Source: Moduliflexus sp964602655 | GTDB taxonomy: Bacteria > Moduliflexota > Moduliflexia > Moduliflexales > Moduliflexaceae | Length of the DNA: 59,387 nucleotides | NCBI GenBank assembly: GCA_964602655.1 | Contig: CAZRSF010000036.1 | Location: 1 to 59,387, forward strand | Reading direction: 5' to 3' | Shown here: positions 6,601 to 21,600 of the stretch, piece by piece | Position numbering within the stretch: position 1 is the stretch's first letter | Layout of the letters: each line of letters opens with the position of its first letter | Translations under genes and position numbers: made by a program | Notes under the pieces: generated by a model | The model's database searches: none | The model's input: only the letters and a program-made list of their open reading frames with translations | What the model was told of the DNA's origin: nothing

Positions 6601-9600
6601 CTATTTGACCACCTCTGCTGCCAAGCCATACGACTTGCTCTGATAAGAGGCGTTTTTCTCGGTGACGCCGCGAATCATCGTCGTCATCTTGAATGTCCCC
6701 GGCAATTCTCCGACAACATCAATCAGCAGCGTTTTTTTGACGCCCGGCGGCAGTTCGCCGATCTTCCAGGTCAGCGTATTGCCCGCGCGTTCCGGCTCGC
6801 CAATCGCCACGCCGTTCAAGCGGCTGGTCTTCGGCGCGGCGCGCAGCCCGTCCGGCAGCGTCAGTACGACCGACGCATCAAGGATACTGTCCGTGCCGAC
6901 GTTTTCAATGCTGGTCATCAACGGAATCGCCTCTCCCGTTCGAAGCGCGGCGACAGGCTCTTCATCTCCGAACTGCTGCGACACCTGAAGCACGACATCG
7001 CGCTGGACATCTATCGTGAATTCGAATTCATTCGACTCGAACGGGAAACCTGCGCGATCCAACGCATACACCTTCACCAGGCTCAGATACGCTCCGGCCT
7101 CCAAACGGCTGTCTAAGGCGACGCGATACGTGAAGCGGACGCTCTTGCCCGGCGCAAGGTCTTCCAACACCCAGACCAGCGGTTCGACATCGTCGGTCTT
7201 CACATCAGGGACATCCGAGCTTCTGACAGAACTCGGCACATAAATAAATCCCGCCGGATTCGCATCTTCCACGACTAATGTGTATGCCGTCACTTCGCTC
7301 AGATTCGTAATCACAACCTCGAATTCCGCCTCTTTGCCTGGTTCTGCCGTGACCGACCGCAGCGATTTTTCAATCCCAAGCTGAGGTTTACGCATCCGAT
7401 CCTCGACGCAGGCCGAATCAAGCGGAACATCTCCCGTTCGAATGCTGCTGCACTGGAACGACGCACAATTTTTGATCCGCTCCCCGCGAATTCCTGCGGC
7501 CATATCGCCTTGATCTAAGCCTAATGCGGTCATCATCGAGTCCGCATTGACCCGCGCGTCTACCGTAATCCGGTAGAGACCGTCACGGTCGGGCGACAGG
7601 TCGCCCACGCGCCACCTGATGACGCGGTCATTGACGGACATCGGCACAGGCACGCTCTGGGCAAACGTGACATTCGGCGGCAGCATATCCTCGATATACG
7701 CCTCATTGCCGTCGCACGGGAGTTCGTCCTCCGCCAGCGTAATCACATAGCGCAGCGTGGCGCCCGGCTGAGGCACATTCATATCCGCCGCGCTTCCGAC
7801 CGGCTGAATCAGTAAATCTGACGCAAACACCGGCGCGAGCGTTTTCGGCTCGACCGCCAATTCAAGGAAATACTGCTGCTCCGAGAGTTGCAGTCCGACG
7901 CGTTCCACCACGCTGTCGAAGAATTTCGCGAAATGCTCGTTCAACCGTTCGATAAACGCCGTCTGGTCAACTGCCAGCAATTCGCGGAACGCGCCGACCG
8001 TCATCGCCACGTTCAGCGGCGTGTACTGATACTGCCCGATGGCGCTTTTATAGACTTCGAGCCGCGCATCCCAGAATGTCCGGTCAAGAAATTCGAACGA
8101 ACGTTTTGCCGCCGCGAGATAATCTTCGTTCTTCGTCAGGCGATACGCAATTAAGAAACTCCGCACCGCCGCCGAATGCGCCGCCAGCGTTTTCAGCCCA
8201 TCGAACGGTTCGATCTTGTCCTTTGTCAAGCTCGCGCCATTGAATACCGCGCCGTCTTCCGCCCGATACAGATGGCGGTATAAGAACTCGGTCTGCGCCG
8301 ACAGCAGCATCATCGCCTGTTTCGAGACTTTCGCGCTTGCGCCGAAATTACGGATAACGCTTTCCAACGCCATCGCGCTCATCGCGATCTGCTGCGTCGA
8401 GATCACCTGTTCTTGCGGCGCGTCCTTTGCGCTTTCCATCGAATACGTTTCATAGAACGCGCCGTACTGCTCGTTCCAATGGAAACGGGTCATGTTCTTC
8501 AACAGCAGCCCGACCAACTCCCGCGTCATTTCCTCATACTTGCCGGAAATCAGTTTGCCCGTTCCGAAAAGTTCGGTGTATGGAGCGCCGTTTTTCGACC
8601 GCACCAACCCATAAAATTCGCTGATGCCCCACAGCAGCGACACCTGATCGAACAAGACGCTGTCGCGGTCTGCGACGCGATACGCTTTCGGCGCGTCGCC
8701 GTCGAACTCGATTTCAAGACGATGCGGAAAATAAGTTCCCTGTTCGCCTGCAAGCGGCTTCCGCAGAGTTTCATGCAGGAAGACGATCTTGTTTGCCGCT
8801 TCCTGCGCAATCAGCAGGCCGAGGAAGCCTTCTTCCGCGTTGCGTCCGATGAACGTGCCGTCTGCGGCGATCCGGTTCGCGTCGTCATGCCGCGCCGAGA
8901 GCGCCGTTTTCAGCCACATCGTCTGCCGCCGCAGCGTTTGTCCCAACGCCGACGGCACGATTGACCGATCCATGCCGGATTCGAACCACCGTTCGGTCTC
9001 TTTGCCATACTCGATTTCTGGAACGCCGCCTTCGAATTCGATAAAAATCGGCTGCAAGCGTTCAGGAATCGCGTCGAGTCCGGTCAATTCGGCATACTGC
9101 TTCAATAACGAATCCACGACGGCTTCCGGCGCGATGCCCTGCGCTTTGGCCTGTTTCCGAATCAGCGGCGCATGTTTCAACGCCACGCCGAGCGCGGATT
9201 TCGTCTGAATATGCACAAGGTTTTCGTCCGAGAAATCGGCGGCTTTTTGCGCCGTCCGCTCCAATGCGCCGAGATTGAGCAGTTCGGGATTCCGGTTGCG
9301 CTCGCCGAGTTCCGCCTGGTCGTTTTGTTCGTCCGCCGTCGCCAGCGTCTCCGCATTCAGGCCGAATTCTGTCGCCGCGTACATGCCGAGGTCGGTCAGA
9401 TAATAGACGCTGCGCATCGAACTTTGCGCCTGTTCACAGGAATCAGTCGGGCGTTTCGTATGCAGCGCGGTAATCGCGTCGCGATTCAGCCGGATTTCCG
9501 AACCGAATACCGGCGCAAGCCCGAACGGGCTGTCCAGCGATTGCGCCGTCCGAATCGAACTGACATGATCTATCGGCATCAAATACTGTTCGCCGCCGGT

Positions 9601-12600
9601 CATCACTTCGCTCAATTGCAGCCCGGCGTGTTTCGCAATCTGTTTCACGAAATTTTTCATCCGCGCCGTCATTTCCAGCGTTTGCTCCGTTGTTTCCGCA
9701 TGATAAATCAATTCTCGCAACGCGCCGGTCGTCGCGCCGAGATCAAGCGGCGTGTAGGCGTACAAACCGCGCTCTTCGCGATCTTTGTACAGCGCCAAAT
9801 CCTCATTCCAGAGCGATTTCTCCGCAAAATCGTACACGGCAAATGCGGCGGCGCGATCACGCGGTTCCTGCGTGATGTCATACGCGGCTAATAATCCGCG
9901 AATGCCCGCCATTTGAGCTTGCAGCGTCTTAGTCGGATTATCGGTATTGTCGCTGAACAGGCCGCCGTGTTCGTTGTCGTACGCCTCTTTCATCAGCGCA
10001 TCCGCCGCCGACCGAATCAGCGCGGCAATCTGCGCCTGCGCCGCCGCGTCGTGGCGCAGGGCGGCATGATACCGCGCCAACGCCGTTAGGGTCAATGCGG
10101 ATGAGGTCGTCGAAATCCGCTCGCGTTCGCCCGTCTGTTCGCCCTTGACAAAGGCCGAATCGCGCAAGCGTCCGCTCTCCTGATCATAATGGAAGCGTTC
10201 GATGGTCGCAAATGCGATCCCGGCAAGCCGTTCCGCCATCGCATGAAGCGTGGCAGACGACACGTCGGTCATCGTGACCTCGAACGTTTGCGGCAGCGCC
10301 GCCCAATCCACATCCGGCGCTAACAGATTGTTGCTGAACGCCTGCTGCGCCGCGCCTTCATGCTCCATCAACAGCATCAAATCGCTGAGCGCCCACAGCA
10401 GCGACGCCTGATCAAACAGGCGGCTGGTCGCATCCACGACCGTCACGTTCGGTTGCGCGTCCGCCAATGTCGTCGCGTCAACATGCGTCCGATACGGGAA
10501 GTACCTGACGGTTTCGCCGGACGTTGTTTCGGTCGTCTGCAACAGCGCGTTCGCCATGACAAACAGCTTGTTCGCCACGCTATCGGCGGCTAACAGGCCG
10601 ATAAACCCGCGCGCGTCATCTACTCCGCTGAATTGCCCGTCATCGCGCCGCGCTCCGTCCTGATCGTGGTTGGTCGCCAGCGCGTCGCCCAACAGCAAGA
10701 CCTGCCGCCGCAGCGACTGTCCGATGGCGGACGGAATGATATTCGTGTCGAAACTCTGCGCATCCCACAGCAGCGTCGCCCAGTTATTGATGTCCACCGC
10801 GTTGGCGTAACGCGGGTCGCCTTCCGCGTATTCCAGAAAAATCGGGAACATGCTGCGCGGCACGACTTTCAAGTTCGACTGCTGCGCATAGCGTTGCAGC
10901 CGATCTTCGAGATAGGTTTCCGGCGAGACGCCCTGCGCCTTTGCGCCCGCAACAATCAGCGGCGCGTATTTCAGATGCAGTCCGATCCCGGAATTCATCA
11001 TCACCGTCGAAACGTTATCCTGCGAGAACTTCGAAATTTCCGCCCCGAATTCCCGCACGCCGGTCGGCGACAGGAATTGCTGATCCACCGTCAACCCGTT
11101 CGCCTCAGACCAATGGATGAACGGCGAACCGGTATCGTACAGTTCGGACGCCGCATACATCGCAATGTCCGTGATAAACCAGGGTTTGTCGAATTCCGCC
11201 GGAATGACCGTACACGGCTTGGCGTCGGTAATGTCTGCGCGGCGTTTGCCGATAATGTCGCCGCGACGACTGCCGTCGCCGCCGATCTGTATGACCGCGT
11301 CGTCTTGCGCTCCGCCGACGATTTCCGCGACGTTGATATAGCGCCCCGCGCCGCTGCCCGCCTGCACGGTGACGGCGTAGGTGATGACGGCGCTGCCGTT
11401 CGCCGGAATTTCAAAAATGTCGAAGTACAACTGCCCGTTTTCGCTGCGAACGCCGCTCAACCGAACGCCGCCCACAGTCGCGCTATCAGCGAGATAGGTC
11501 AATCCTTTCGGCAGCGTGTCATGCACAACCACATTCGTCGCTGCCGAATCGGTCGGATTCGTCACGATAATCGTATATTCCAGGATATCGCCCGGCTGCG
11601 CAGATGCCGTATTGACCGATTTTTCGATTTGCAACGGCGCGACATCCGGCGCGCCCGGCGTCGGCGTCATATCAGACTCCGGCGATGGAGTCGGTGTCGG
11701 CGTCGGACAGACGACCGCCATGCACGGCGCAGGCGAAACCGCCTGCGCATCGAGCGTCGAGCCGCAACTGGTTTTCGCGGTCAGCGACGCTTCGTTGCAG
11801 AACGCCGCGCTGCCGCAGACGGATGCGTCCGCGACGACTTCCAGCGTAATCAGCAGATGTTCGCCGCCACGCAGCGCCTGACCTGAGAATGTCCAGGTCA
11901 ACGTCCCGGTCGAGCCGGGAGCCGGCGCGCTGCCCGACGCGCCGGTCGCATTCGAGGAGACCAATTTCCAGCCAGCCGGAAGCGTATCGGTCACTTCGAC
12001 ATCATACAGATACGAGCTTGCCGGACCGTTATTCACCGCGTTTATCGTATATTTCACCAACTGTCCCGGCATTACCGGCGATGGCGTGTTCAGCGTTTTC
12101 GTCAGGCTGACCGTCGGACAGACGATGTTCGTCGTCGGCAATGCCAACACGCTATCGCTCGTCGGCTCTTTCGGCAAGCCGCACAAATCCGCGCCCGCCG
12201 ACGCGATAATCGTCGGCGTGTAACTCGTGCCGCAGGCACCTTCGGTAAACTGTCCGGTGATGGTAATCACGATTTTTTCATTCGGCGGCAGCGACACCGG
12301 CCTCGGCACGGTCGCGCCATTCGGCGCATTCGCCCCGAAGAACCATTCCAATGTCGCCGGTCCATCAAACGGAACGCCAGTAAATGGTGGCGTCGTCGGG
12401 CTCGTAAAATATGCGGCATAATCCACGTCTCTCGTTAAGATCGCGCCATTGCGCGTCACATTCATCGCCGTCACGCGGAAATTCGCCGGCAGCGCGTCGT
12501 TCACCCGAATGTCTTCCAATGTGGACGCAGGTCCGCCGGTGTTGTTATCAATCGTAATCGTATAAGTAATGTCCCGGCACGGCTCAAGATCGCCCGTCGG

Positions 12601-15600
12601 CGTCGCCTCCGTCACCACATGCAGCGCCGGACAATCCACAGAAACGGCATCTGCTATCGGTTCACTATCGTCGTCGAATACTAAGGAACGATCTCTCTGG
12701 TCATATGCTTCGACTTCTACAGCATTCTCAAATTGATAGCGCGCATCGCACAAATCGAGCAAAGGATCAGGTCTCTCAACCGTAGAATTCGCCGCAATCC
12801 GCAAAGTAATCATAATCGGGCTGCTGCCAATTGGTGGGATTGGGATTAAAATCGCCCCTGGCGTAGAGTCTGCGTCGGAAAATGTCCATTCCAACGTCCC
12901 GGTTGCGCCTGCCATCGGTCCACTTACCGATATTCCGTCAGGAAGTCCAGCGGTGGTGCTGCTGACGACGTACCACCCCAAATCGAGTTCATCCGTGATG
13001 CTGACTAAACGCATCGCCGCATTCGGTTCCCCAGTATTTTCAATCGTAATCGTATATGTTAACGGTTCTTCATTTTGGGGCGTATTCGGATTGTCGCCGA
13101 TAACACAAGGTTGGATGCTCGAAAAAGTCGTCCCTTTCATCACATGCAGAATCGGCACTGGAATAAAGCCGAAATCCACCGTCAAATTCGAGTTCGCGTC
13201 GGCGTCACCGTCGCTGCCATTTGCGCCGCCGTCCGGCTCATCACCCAAACTCAGTGTAATGACGCCGCTGCTCACGCCAGCCTGGTCCGGCGTATCTGGC
13301 GTTGTATCAATATTATCTTCATCAATGCCATTCTCATCAGCATCGTCATTGACATTATTGTCGGGATCGACTGCGCCTGTGCTGGAAATATAGCCGTTCA
13401 ACGCGCCGCTTGCGCTGAACTGACTGCTCGGAATATGCACGAAATAATTTCCCGGCGGCAGGCCGGTAAACAGATAATGCCCGTCATTGCTCGTCGTGGT
13501 TGTGGCAAATGGCGGCATCGAACCCACTATTTCTCCTTCGCGATAGAGCCAGACTTCCACGCCGTCCGGCACACCCTCTTCGCCACTGTCAAAGTGTCCG
13601 TTATTGCTATTCGCCAAAACAAAATTGCCAGAGCCATCGTTGCCGTTGTCAAACCATAGCTGATTTCCTAAACTCATCAGCGCGTAATCTTCCACTTCGC
13701 CGCTTCGCGCCAAACCGGTCGGAGTGACTCCGCCGTCTGTCTCCTCAGCGGTGAACCGGAAACGCGAATACAACGTCGTCGCAAACAGCGTCGCCGATTC
13801 CGGCGCAGTGAATGTCAGAAGGTTTTCGCCCGCATGAAGCGGAATATTATCCGCCGAACCAACGCCGTCAGGCGTGATTTTATCCCCCGCGCCGAAACCA
13901 AGCCCGTCGAAATCAATCCACGCATTCAAATAGCCCGCTTGCGAAGCCGTCACCTTGATTTGGTATTGATACGGTTCTCCCGGCTGACTCGGCAGAATCG
14001 GGTCAAGGAACACCACACCGTCTTCATCGCTGCCGTCGCCCGTTGCGGTAAGATTGGGCTGTCCGTCCGTTTCGGCGTCCACGCCATTCCCTAAATAGGT
14101 GACTTCGTCAATCAGATGATACGCGCCGGTGCTGGCGTTATACGTCGGATAATCCGGGTAATTGGGGACGTTATCCGGCAGATCGCCGTAATCGTAGCGG
14201 ACAAAACCGAAATCAACGGTCAGGTTGCTATTCGAATCGTTATTGACATTCGTATCGCCGTCATTCAACGGTTCTTCACGCGACGTCAGCGTCACGGGAC
14301 GGCTGACAATCACGCCAGCGGAAAGAATGCCGTTCGAATCAGTGTTGCTGGGGTTCGTATCCGCGTCTGAATCAGCGCCAGTCACTGTCAGGAAGTATGT
14401 CGCATCCGGCGGCGTGACTCTGACTACGTAATCGCCAATCGTCGTGTTGCTCGGCGGCAGATTCGTGAAGTTATAGAAGCCATTCGCCAGCGTCGTCTGC
14501 GGCGGCACGTCTGCGCCGGTCACGTCCCGCGCCAGAATTAGCGTCGTTCCGCCGTCCGTTGTCGTAAACAGTTCGACGCGCATCCCGGCAATCCCATGTT
14601 CGGTCGCGTCTTGCTGACCGTCGCCGTCGGCGTCGTACCAGATATAGTTGCCGAGATTGACCGGTTGATAGAACCCGAAATCAATGGTGTAATCGCTGCT
14701 GCTGTTGTTGCCAGTATGCGTGTCGCCGTCATTCAGCGGCTCTTGCCCGGATTGCAGATTAATACTGCCGCTATACACGCCTGCCGAGGCTGCCGTGCCA
14801 TCGTTATTACCGTTATCGTCAGTGTTGATTCGATTATCCAGACCATCGCTGCCTCCCGGGCTGCCGAGCGCGCCCGCATACGGCTGACCGGGGCTGAACA
14901 CGCCGCTGGTCCAGTTCGTCGCCGGAATCACCACGTGGTAATCGCCCGGCGGCAGATTCAAGAATTCATACAAACCATCGCTATCTGTCGTATCAGGTGG
15001 CACAGGCGTATTGGTGATGTCGCGGGCCTGCACCCAACTGATGCCATTCCACCATTCCAATTGGACAGTCACGCCGGGAATGCCGAGTTCGGTGGCATCC
15101 TGATCGCCCATGGCGTCGCTATCGAGCCAGACGTAATTGCCGATGCTGACCGGATGGAAGAAGCCGAAATCTACGGTCAGATCGCCGCTGGTTCCATCCG
15201 TATCAACGTCGTCATCAACTTCCCCGCCGGAAATCAAGGTGATGACCGGGCTTTGCGTGGCTCCGCTGCTGACAGTCTGGCTGCCCATGTCGTCGCTGTC
15301 GTCATTGGATAGCCCCTGATCCGCCGTTTCCGTTGGAAAGCTGCTGGTGGGGTATGCGGCCGGCGGCGTGGGAACGACAACCACGTAATCGCCGGGCGGT
15401 AAGTTGATGAAATTGTAATTTCCATTGCCATCTGTGTCTATAAACCAGTTCGGATTGCCGTCAACATCAATAGCCGGAATCAGAGTTACGCCGTTGTCAT
15501 AGGTGCGGTAGAGTTCCACGCGCACGCCAGGAATACCGAGTTCATCATCAGTATTGCCAACGGTATTATCAATCCCATCGGCATCATACACGCCATCATT

Positions 15601-18600
15601 ATTCAGATCATGCCACACCAGATTCCCGATATTCACCCGCGTGTACAGCCCCGCGTCCCAGGTCATGTCGTGTTCGTTCGGCGCGAGGGTGGTGACAGCG
15701 GTGCTGCCATAGATCGGGCTGGCGGTATCAGGATTGGCGTCGCTGTCACGTTCATCAGGATTCGGATTCGTATCATCTTGATCGCGTGGGCTGACAAAAT
15801 AGCCGGCCGGCGGCACGAAGCGAATAGCATAGTCGCCGGGCGTCAGCCTGGCAAAGCTATAATTGCCGGAGAGATCCGTCGCGGTTGTGGCGAGCACATT
15901 GCCCGCGTTATCCAATAATCGAACCGTCACGCCGGAAATGACCGCTTCACCGGCATCTTGCACGCCGTCGCCATCCAGATCATGCCAGACCAGATCACCG
16001 ATGGAACTGCAATAATTCGTCAGGGTGTTTTGAACCGGCGTGATCAGCCGCAACGGACAGGCCGCCGGAGCCTCCTCCGTGCAGGCCAGATTATCAAAGG
16101 TCCAGCCCACAACATCAATCGGGCAATCATAGCCAGCCGTCGCCTCGAGCAAAAGATTCGTCGGGAGGCATTCTTCGCCCAACGGCGGATTGAACGTGGT
16201 TGTCACCGTTGTTTGCCAGACGCCGCCCGGTTTCAACTCGCGCACATCCCACCATAACGTTCCATTAGTTTGCCCGACCGCCGAGGTATTTGCATTGTCA
16301 TGACACGGATTTCCGCCGTCGTCATCCCAGCCGGCCGGCGACGAACTGCCGCCCCCGCCGGTTTGCGTGATGGTTGGAGCAACTGCGGATTGGAATTGCA
16401 GCCAGGAATTCAGATGTGAACTGATCCGGGCGTAGGTCGCGGTCGCGAGGCCGGCGTTCGTCACGGTGATGGTATAATTGACCGTATCGCCGCGTAAAGG
16501 AGGTTCTGTCCCAGGCAATACAACAGCGGGCGTCACCGACATCGCCAAATTCGGATATTCCGGCGTAATCGGATCGGACGGTACCGCCGCCGGGGTGTAA
16601 TGATTCAGGCAGCAATCATCATAGGCCAATTGGGTCGTAATTTGACCGCTATTGAAACAGGACGAGGAGACGTTAAACGTGATGGTAATCGTGGTGCCGG
16701 GCGGCACGCTGTCCGCCACGCGGAACGTATGCGTCGTCGCGCCGTGCGGAACCGGGGCATTGGTCTTCAAATTGCCTGCTGGCAGCAAGGCCGGAACGGC
16801 GGTCACGTTAAAGGCGTCGCTTGCTGGCGCATAAAACGCGGCATCACCATCGTATGTTGGTCTGGTCGGCAACGTTAAGGTGACATCCAGATTATACAAG
16901 GTGTTCGACGTTGGATCCGTCTGGATCGTGACGGTGACGGGTTTACTCAATGCGCAATAGCTCAGCGTGGAGAGATCAATTGTCGCATCCGCCGTAACAT
17001 TCGGCTCGACATTTACATTGCCGATCCTCGTGTTCGTATCGCCATCGCAATTCGCCGTTTCCGGCGTCGCCGGATTGCCGTCCGGCGGATTGCTGGCCGT
17101 GCAGTACCAGGTGGCTTCAACGTGATTTTCTCGATTGCTGCCGGTGCATGCCGCGCCGCTGCCTAACTGCGTGATCAAACGATATTCGCGGCTACATGGT
17201 TGCCCTGCCAGACAGGGCGGCGTGGTTGTGCCGGGCAAATTTTCGATGGTCCAATCAATCGTCCGGTTTGTTGCATCCCAGACCGCATACGGCATGTCAT
17301 TGGGCGTCCCCTGATAAAAATCATCGCCCAGTCCATCGCCTTCGGCATCGGGCGTCAGTCCGACGCCGTAAGTATCGCGGACTCGCACCAATTCCGCCTG
17401 CGTCGGGCCGTCGTTAAACACGCGAATCGTCCAGGCCACGTCTTGCCCGCAGCCATAGGTTATGGGGTCCGTGGTTTTTTCCACCCGCACGAGCGGCTCC
17501 GGCCAGGTAATGCCCAACGGAATCGGAGGCCGCGCGCGGTTATCGTTACAGCAATCTTCGTATCGCGGGACAACCGTAAAATCGCCGGAAGCGTTACACG
17601 CCACATTGACGTAAAACTGGATGACGATTTCACTATCGGGATTCGTGGCATGTGGCAATAATGGGGGCAAATTAGTCGGGGCGGTGGTGCCGTCATAAAA
17701 CTGCAAGCCCACGACATCGCCGCCAGCATTGGTCAGTTGTACTGGCACGACCGTCGCGCCATCTACCGTGACCGGATATGTCGGATTGTTCACAAAGGTC
17801 ACTCCCGTTGGCGGGAACATAATATCGAGATCGAGATCGTACAACACCGCAACGGCGGCCGCGTTGGTCAGCGTAACCGTAATCGGCACGAAATCCGTAC
17901 AGGCGTTCGCGGTGGTGGCGGCGGGGACCGCGCGCAAGTCCGGCTGCTCATGCGTGGCGTTCGCCGGCGTGGGCAGCGGACAGGAGCCGTCGGGGTCGAG
18001 GTCGGGATCTAAACTGCGGCAAATCAAGCACCCGCCCTCGACCGTAGCGGGGTCATTATCCGGGGTCACGCCCGGCAACAAACAGCGCAGTTCCGCGGTC
18101 ACAATGTTTTCGAAGGTTCCGTCGCAGTCATCGAAGGTTGCGCGCAGGCGGAAACGTTCCGCGTTGGCGGGGCCGGGCTGCAAATCGAACATCTCCCAGG
18201 TGATGGAATCCGTCGCGCCGGGCAGCGTCGTCGGATACGGCACCCAGTCGTTCGTTATCTTGTCCCAGTGATCAAAACTGACCAGAGTATACGCGCCGCC
18301 CCAGGTATCGGTAATCCGTAGATACCGGGCGGGAACCGGCAAGCCCGCCGTGCCTTTCGCGCTATTGGTCACATCAATAATCCATTCTGCCTGCGAACCG
18401 CAGCTAATCGTTTGATCTTGAGGATTTTTCGCAATAGAAATAATTGGCTTGTTCGGCGTCACGCGGAAGAGGCTCTCCGCGGAAGAGGCCAGCGTGGTTG
18501 CGCCGCACTTATCAAACGCCGCATAAAAGCGCAAATCGCCCTGCGGAAACACGCAGTCCACATACACTTGAAACGCGATATAAATCGTTTCGCCCGGATT

Positions 18601-21600
18601 CAATGTGCTCAAGGCGTTGCGTAAGTCCGCCCCATATCCCGCAAAGTTCGGGCTATCCGCGCCCCAATAATAGGAACTGCTGCCAGCCAGAGGCGGGTCT
18701 TTAGGCGGATTCAGCGTGTCGCCATAACCGGCTGGAATCGGCGTGCCCGGTTCGGTGACGCCGACGCCCTTCCAGGTTGACGCAAGCGGCGGTTCAGAAA
18801 GCGCCGGCGGCGCTCCGTATGTTGACGATTCGACCCAGTAAGTCGTTTTATTTGCCTGATATGTCAAACCAGCAGGGAGAATTTGATTCAGACGCACGTC
18901 ATGAATAGGCGTCAAGCCCGCATTGCGCGCGGTGATCACGACATTCGCCACATCGCAGGTATCAATCGGGTTTGAAAATTTCGTCGTGACCAGCAAATCG
19001 GTGGGCGGAAATTTCACGACGGAACTTCCGGTCTGAAAATCGCACCATTCGTCTTCGGGATTGAGGATATTCGGATCCATCGCCATATCAAGACAGCGCA
19101 CCCGAACAAGCACATTGTTCGCTGTATCCTGACAACCGTTCACAGTGGCCCGGAAAATAAGTTTGCGCGATTCGCCCGGCTTCAATTCCTTAATGACATA
19201 CGAGGCGCCATTGATCGGCACCAGAGGATTGGGCAGATTCGGGGGCAAGCTATTGGGATAGGGTTGAATATCCGTATAGGCTTTATCCCATGCTGAGCTA
19301 TGATAAGCGATATCCGTTCCTAAAGTTTCCACCACTTCCACGTTAAACGCGGAGCCGGTGCCCGTATTCACGATTGTAATCGTCCACTGCGCGGGTTTGT
19401 AGCTGTTTGTCGCTGAATCCCATTGCGCGAAGACCTGTTCCGGGAATTTCGTCGCCACCACGTTCGATTCCAGGCTTTTGCCCACCACGCGATCTTGGGC
19501 GGTATCGCAGCGCCGCGCCGCATAATCAAGATTCGCCGGATTCGGAGTTTCATCGGTGCAGCCGTCGTTATAGCCAAGATGCACGGCTAAATCAGGATCG
19601 CCAGTGAAACAGCGTCCTTGCACATGAACGTTAATGGTGGCTCGCTGGCCTGCGTCGCCGGTCAAATCGCCAAAACTGAAGGCATAGCCGCCAGCGAAGC
19701 GGGTGGCGGCATCAGGCGCGACGCCATTGCAAGCTGTCTGATTGGTCGGCGTGAAATCGCCGGAACAGCCTGTTAGTCTCAATGTCTCATAATTCGCGTT
19801 TTCTAAAAACAACACGGCGTCATACGCCGGAGCCGCCGAGGTTTTCGTGACCGTAATCACGGCGTCGTATTCGCCGCAGGGACCGACAATGCCGTTCGGC
19901 GGGACAGGGACAGCCCACTCGATGTCCACCGTCATGGCCGAACCGTTAATCTGTACGAGCGTGGCGTCATCCACACGGAGACTATCCGCGCCGCCGCAAT
20001 AATTCGAACCGGCTGGAATCGTAAGACCGCTGACCTCCAGGCTGGCGTAATCGTAAAATGACTCTTGCGCCGCGCATTGGGGGGCGGAATTCGTCGAAGC
20101 CCGCAAATCATATTGCACATCCAACGTCGTTCCATTGCCGATGTTTCCGGTTCCCGTGCATGTCGTGACATCGTTGATGACCAACGTTCCGCCAGTTGGC
20201 GTGTTATCCGTATAATCCCCAACCGGAAGCAGACACCACGTTCCGCCATTATCCATGCTGATTTGCGGGACGCCTTCCAGTCGCATGTGATTGTCGTTGC
20301 GTTCGGTAAATCTCGCGTTACTCGCCGTCCATGTTACGCTGTCCCAGCCTGCGCCGGTAAAGGTGTAGCGAGTGGTCAACGTGACAGCCTCTTTACAGAT
20401 TTCCGTCACTGCCGGGGGAATGCGTTCCGATAGCAGGCCGAGCCCCTCGGGATTTTCGCACTCGACGTTCGTGATTACAACGGCGTCCGGCACATCTAAG
20501 GGGCAGCCGCAGCAATCGGCGCCGCTGACACTGACCGTATTCTGCCATACCTGACCGCAACTCTGACAGATGTCATCGGGATCGATCCCGGAGGGCGGAT
20601 CATCCTGCCCCATCGGCGGAATGGTAAATTCCTGCAAATAGCTGAAGTTGGCGCCATCGTGAAGGTCGCCGCCGGGGATCATCCACCACACGCTGGTTCC
20701 GGTATCCGTCTCGCCATAATCAATATAAACTGGCGGCGGCGTGGCATTCACAAACCCTTCGAACGTCCAGCTATTGGGATAATCATCATCCACTCTGAGG
20801 TCAGACGCTGCGCCCGCGCCGCAGGTGGCCGGGCCGGTATAGGTGACATCAATCCGGCAACGCACGGTTTGGTCGGTATATCTCACGGAAATGAGCGGGG
20901 CGATGTTTGCGCCGCTGGGGTGCAGCCAGCAGGATTTCGTCACGGTGACGCTCGGTTTCGGCTGCGCGGCGACCGTCACGGAGTATGCGCTGCTTTCGAC
21001 CGGCGGTGTAAACGTGTTGCCGCACTGGTCTTCGTAGGTCGGAGACCAATAGAGCGTTCCTGATTGATTGTTGCCGGTATTGCCGCACCAGTTAATCGAA
21101 CCGGCGCGTGGATAGGAAATTGTATAATTGATTGTCACGGTATCGCCCGGCGTTCCGTCCGCTTCGATGCGCGTCGGGATCGTAAATTGTGCGCCGTCAT
21201 ACGTGACGCCTGCCGACTGTGCCGGAACAGTGTTCAGACTGGATGATACAATCGTCACGTCAAATGGAATAGCAACGGCAATTTGCGCTCCGGCTTCCGC
21301 ATATCCCGTGCCGCTGTTGTGAATCGTCAATGTATAATTCGCGGTTTGCGTTCCTGCCACGCAATACGGAACAGTCACATCCATATTCGGCGGCGTGTAT
21401 TCCAGATAGGGATAGCGCGTCAGAAAATCCACGCTGGACTGGGCAGTCACGGGCGGCAGGCAATCAGCAGCGCCGCAGCCCCATGACGCCGATGCATTAT
21501 TCCGCAAATCTTCGCACGAATTGACGGTTGTTTTGACGAGAATATCCTCACACCAATTCTCGCTAAGGCACGAGGCTGGAGGCTGCGTGGTTGATCCTGG

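Noticed and set aside
6601..6700. C-terminal sorting signal (LPXTG, PEP-CTERM or type IX CTD) in the giant protein
   Set aside because: The protein ends SYGLAAEVVK after a DUF11-like strand, without a motif-hydrophobic-basic tail.
11250..11320. RGD tripeptide (RRGDIIGK) in the giant protein as an integrin-type adhesion motif
   Set aside because: A tripeptide is expected by chance in 6260 residues, and no context supports a eukaryotic host.
12600..16100. Repeated DNA in the giant gene as a possible CRISPR or satellite array
   Set aside because: The similarity follows the protein modules (SdrD_B repeats), has diverged at the DNA level and has no fixed repeat-spacer length.
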